Shown here piece after piece: positions 29,037-32,358 of a stretch of DNA of 32,358 nucleotides (position 1 is its first letter; each line of letters starts with the position of its first letter). The notes beneath the pieces are model-generated. The model had not been told where the DNA came from. It saw nothing but the letters and a program-made list of their open reading frames with translations, and made no database searches. The DNA comes from Pelargonium cotyledonis (lineage: Eukaryota > Streptophyta > Magnoliopsida > Geraniales > Geraniaceae). The stretch covers positions 1 through 32,358 of the forward strand of contig JAYMTA010000284.1 in assembly GCA_036897625.1 (NCBI GenBank), read 5' to 3'. A program made the position numbers and the translations under genes.

Positions 29037-32000
29037 TCACAATTCGTCCTTCACATCTTCGGTGCTGCTCTCTTGGCTAACCACGGCACCGCCCTCTGCG
29101 GTTGATGCAGGTTTCTCAAGCTTGAAAGGAACTGATGCATGTTTGCGGAGGAATTTGTACATTGCCACCACTGTGCGATCAGCATCTACAGCAACCTACC
29201 ACCCACAAAAAAAAGAAGAAAAAAAAGATCAGATTTACTCTAATAAGGGTTCAGGAACCATATACAAAAACCAACATGAAACAAACAAAAAAAAAAACGT
29301 ATCTTTGAGAGCCACTTACTGGATCAGAACTCTTCTTTCCTGCTGGGTAAAAGAGGAGAGTGGGGAAACCATCAGCCTGAAAAAAGAACAAATCAGCTAT
29401 CAATGAAACAGTTGTGCCAACCAGGACAAAACTTGGCATTGCACAAGATACATACTGATTTACATGAAAACTATATGTTCAAGTCAGAAGGCTACAGATA
29501 ATCAAACAGTGAATCTTTCGACATGTGTTTTATAAATCATGATTCATTTTGGACAAGAAATACAACTCCTATTGTCAATTTGATTGAATTAGTAACTAAT
29601 CCTGACCGTACAATTATATAACCTTCTGCCAAGTTGAAAAAACAAGGTTCTTTAATAATTTCAAAATACTGAGTTGCAGATAAATTCAGGAAAATACCTT
29701 GGCCCTTGGGTGCTCATTTGCGGTTCCATCCATCTTAGCTATTACAAGAGACTTGATGCTGCTTAGATGTTTGGCAAGCTTGTTGTAAGTAGGCTCCAAT
29801 GATTGACAATGACCACACCAAGGAGCATAGATCTGGTAATCAGAACATAAATATTAATACGCTGATATGTGTTATAGATATATGTTTAATTCTTGACTGT
29901 GATGATACCTCAAGAAGAACATCCTTTGACTCATCTAAAACAATATCATCAAAATTGTTTCCAACCACTATTTTCACATCTCCATCATTCTGTACCGATC
30001 AAGATCAAAATTAGATTGTATAGCCAATATAAAAAATCAATTAGCCACAGAAAAAAACTAAGACAACTTACAGTTTCAGGTACTGGGTCAGACTTGAGGA
30101 AAGGTTTGAGCTTGTTTTCCAGAAAGTTCTCCCCAAAAGCCTGAGGTGAAGAAGATGAGGATGAAGATTCAGAAAGTATAGCTAAAACCATAGATAAAAG
30201 AGAAATAATATAAATCCAAAACACTCTCTTAGTTATCCAGAGAGAAAGCAAGAGAGTTTCAACCTTAATGTTATCCGAGGTCACTTCCCCATCAAGTATA
30301 AATTTCCTGGCATCATCATTTCCGGTGAATGCAAGAACCTGAGAGGAGAAAGAAAATAAAATGTTATAATCACTTGTGCAAAATAGCAAGAAGAATCTAA
30401 ATATAATGCAAAAATAAACAAGGACAAAACATACTTTCGCAGCATCTCCGGTGAGACCAAAATACTCAGCAACAGGACGTCCAACTTCTTCATTGTCCAT
30501 TTCAACACGTACAAAGATAATCTGCAAAGAATGGTGCAAAATTATAAATTAGTGACCTTAAAGACTTTTCTTTTTTCTTTTTATTTCTTGAGCAACAAAA
30601 CTATCGAGCCTTATTATTGGAAGAAAAGGAACTTCTGCAACGGTAAGAACTAAGAACAATCCTGCAACTTATATTGATAAAAAGCTAAAAGCTGATATTA
30701 GTTCATTGAAGGTATAGGGACAACCTTTCCCTTGAATGATTTTGCTGCTTCTTCAAAAATGGGTAGAACCATCTCTGTATCATTTGAAATGGCAAACAAC
30801 AACAGCTGCAATAAATAAATAAAAAAATCAGAAATGTCAATAACCTTAACTTGAAACATTAGAAATCTTCATTTATATTCTTTTCTACAGTGTAAATATG
30901 ACTACAATATGCATAGCTCCAGGTTACCTGTTTCTTAATTGGGCTATCAAAAATCAGAGGGGCATTTTCCCTAGTAAAAGTGGTAACCAAAGGAAGCTTG
31001 TTGGCAGATATAAATTCAGATATTTCCGATTTAACAAACTGACCATCTGCAGAAATGAAAAGTCTCAAATGATGCAACACTCCCGAACAAATTTAACTAG
31101 AAATACTACTAGGAATGACTAAGAAAAAACCTTACCAAAATGGCTCAATTTCTCAGCCTCCCTCTTTATCAATACCAAAGCAGGGCGTTTGACTTCAGGG
31201 TCAATGTGGAAGAGCTTTGCCACATCGGTATTTGCAGTTTGGTAGAAACTGACATCATCTTCAAGTCTAGATGCCGCGACAAGCTCATCACTCTCATTAC
31301 CCTATATTATCACAAGGACAGGGTAGATTGAGCTGAACTGAGTATTGAAACCATATGAAAGGCTATGCAATGGTGTATAAACCAGACTGAAAGAAGCAAG
31401 AAAATCAATCTAAACGTACCACTAGAGAACTCAAGTATCCCAAAACAAGATTACTTTCGCTGGTCAATACGCGTTCAGCCTCGTCCAATGTTGTTAAGTT
31501 GGATATGCCAGGTCCGATCTTTTTCTTAATCCAGGTCACTATACCATCTCTGAGTGGTAAGCACAGAAGATATCAGCATTCATTTAATCATATATAATCT
31601 TTGAAGTATATAAAATGTGCCTCTACAAACACCTATTACACTTTCAACTGAATGTTTACATCTAAGCCTCCACTAGCAATAGTAACAAATTCACAAATTT
31701 AACCATGAAATTCAGTTTCACATTAGGATTGTCGGAGCAAATAGTAAGGCAGTTTCTTCAATTTGAAGAACAAAACGTTACTTGTGTAAATATGACACAG
31801 AAGATAAACAATTTTTGTTTATACTACAAACATCCAGCATTCAGATATCACAGTTCTATTTTCTTCCAGTTAATCAAAATTTCCTCAGCTACCAAATAAT
31901 GCTCACAGATTACATTATGCACAATCATTTCATAAATCAAGAGGCAGAGACCGAGCAAAATCAGAGACTTACTTAGTCCTTTGGCCATTATAAGGCTTGT

Positions 32001-32358
32001 GATCGCCGTCAACAAAGAAAAGCACAGTCGGAAACCCCTGAACATCATACTCCTGAGCCAAATCATTCTCCTCCGTCGCGTCCACCTTCGCCAAGACCAC
32101 ATTCTCCCCCTTCAGGGCCGTCGCAGCCGCCGCATACTCCGGCGCAAGCGACTGGCAATGACCGCACCACGGCGCATAGAACTCCACCATCACGAACCGG
32201 TTATTCTCCACAAAATCGCTAAAATTCCCCTCCTTCAAGACCACAACGTCCGGGTCATGAACCACGGGCTCCTTGTACGCATCCTGATCGGCCGCCGAAT
32301 CGTCGAAATCGGAGAAACTGTCGGAATCTTCGTCATCCGCATCGGCAACGTCGGAATC
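29037..32358 (-). CDS. PDIL1-4: Protein disulfide isomerase, PDIL1-4-like (5' end missing)
   Basis: Twelve exons are visible on the minus strand: 32358-31973 (cut by the window edge), 31549-31420, 31301-31136, 31046-30928, 30805-30725, 30521-30435, 30338-30264, 30140-30072, 29989-29909, 29832-29698, 29376-29320 and 29195-29037. All introns are GT-AG and in frame, giving 514 aa. It begins in an acidic Asp/Ser-rich stretch, then the thioredoxin a domain with [13 protein letters not shown] (CGHC at 65-68 of this partial protein), b and b' domains without active sites ([22 protein letters not shown]), and the a' domain with [14 protein letters not shown] (CGHC at 404-407). It ends in KDEL, which retains it in the ER. 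The enzyme forms, breaks and reshuffles disulfides in folding secretory proteins. The acidic N-terminal extension is typical of plant PDIL1-3/1-4, ~580-600 aa, so about 70-90 residues including the signal peptide are off the right edge. Assignment to 1-4 rather than 1-3 is from synteny memory. Confidence 0.95.

Overview
This is a window of plant nuclear DNA, most likely from a core eudicot. All six genes are plant-type. Five of them are split by many short AT-rich introns. The spaces between genes are AT-rich and hold small decayed transposable elements. No CRISPR array, operon, phage or bacterial structure is visible. Five split genes could be reconstructed exon by exon: nearly every join has GT and AG ends, and the reading frame is kept at each one.

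Layout, left to right. Positions 1-168 hold the edge of a Ty1/copia pol relic (minus strand), followed by AT-rich DNA. 1714-7216 (+): a 14-exon gene for a CCCH-zinc-finger tRNA (uracil-5-)-methyltransferase of the TRM2/TRMT2A family (852 aa). 10285-13813 (+): an 8-exon RING-CH (MARCH-like) membrane E3 ligase (505 aa), preceded by three G-boxes. 14817-16988 (+): a 4-exon YrdC/Sua5 threonylcarbamoyl-AMP synthase (234 aa). 17538-18353: a LINE-like retroelement (minus) with its poly-A tail and a 21-bp target-site duplication. 19525-25128 (+): HDS (plant IspG/GcpE), the plastid iron-sulfur enzyme of the MEP isoprenoid pathway, with 19 coding exons and 740 aa. 26739-27239 (-): a single-exon AGP-like cell-surface protein (166 aa). 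29037-32358 (-): protein disulfide isomerase PDIL1-4-like, 12 exons seen, ending in KDEL; its 5' end lies beyond the right edge.

The genes do not form one pathway. From memory, the order RING-CH, YrdC, HDS and then PDIL1-4 matches Arabidopsis chromosome 5 (about At5g60580 to At5g60640), so this looks like a conserved eudicot block. The CCCH methyltransferase (Arabidopsis homologue on chromosome 2) is the neighbour that differs.

I saw no clear sign of a new biological system. The most interesting points are local: a tandem duplication that copies a splice donor and puts a stop before the second copy; a GC-AG intron forced by reading frame; an out-of-frame transit-peptide-like ORF upstream of YrdC; an approximately 80-residue acidic insert inside the methyltransferase catalytic domain; a dense cluster of TGGGCY (site II) elements between two convergent genes; and a 17-bp motif shared between a duplicated intron and a repeat array 24 kb away. 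All gene calls rest on reading the sequence and on family knowledge; no database search was possible.
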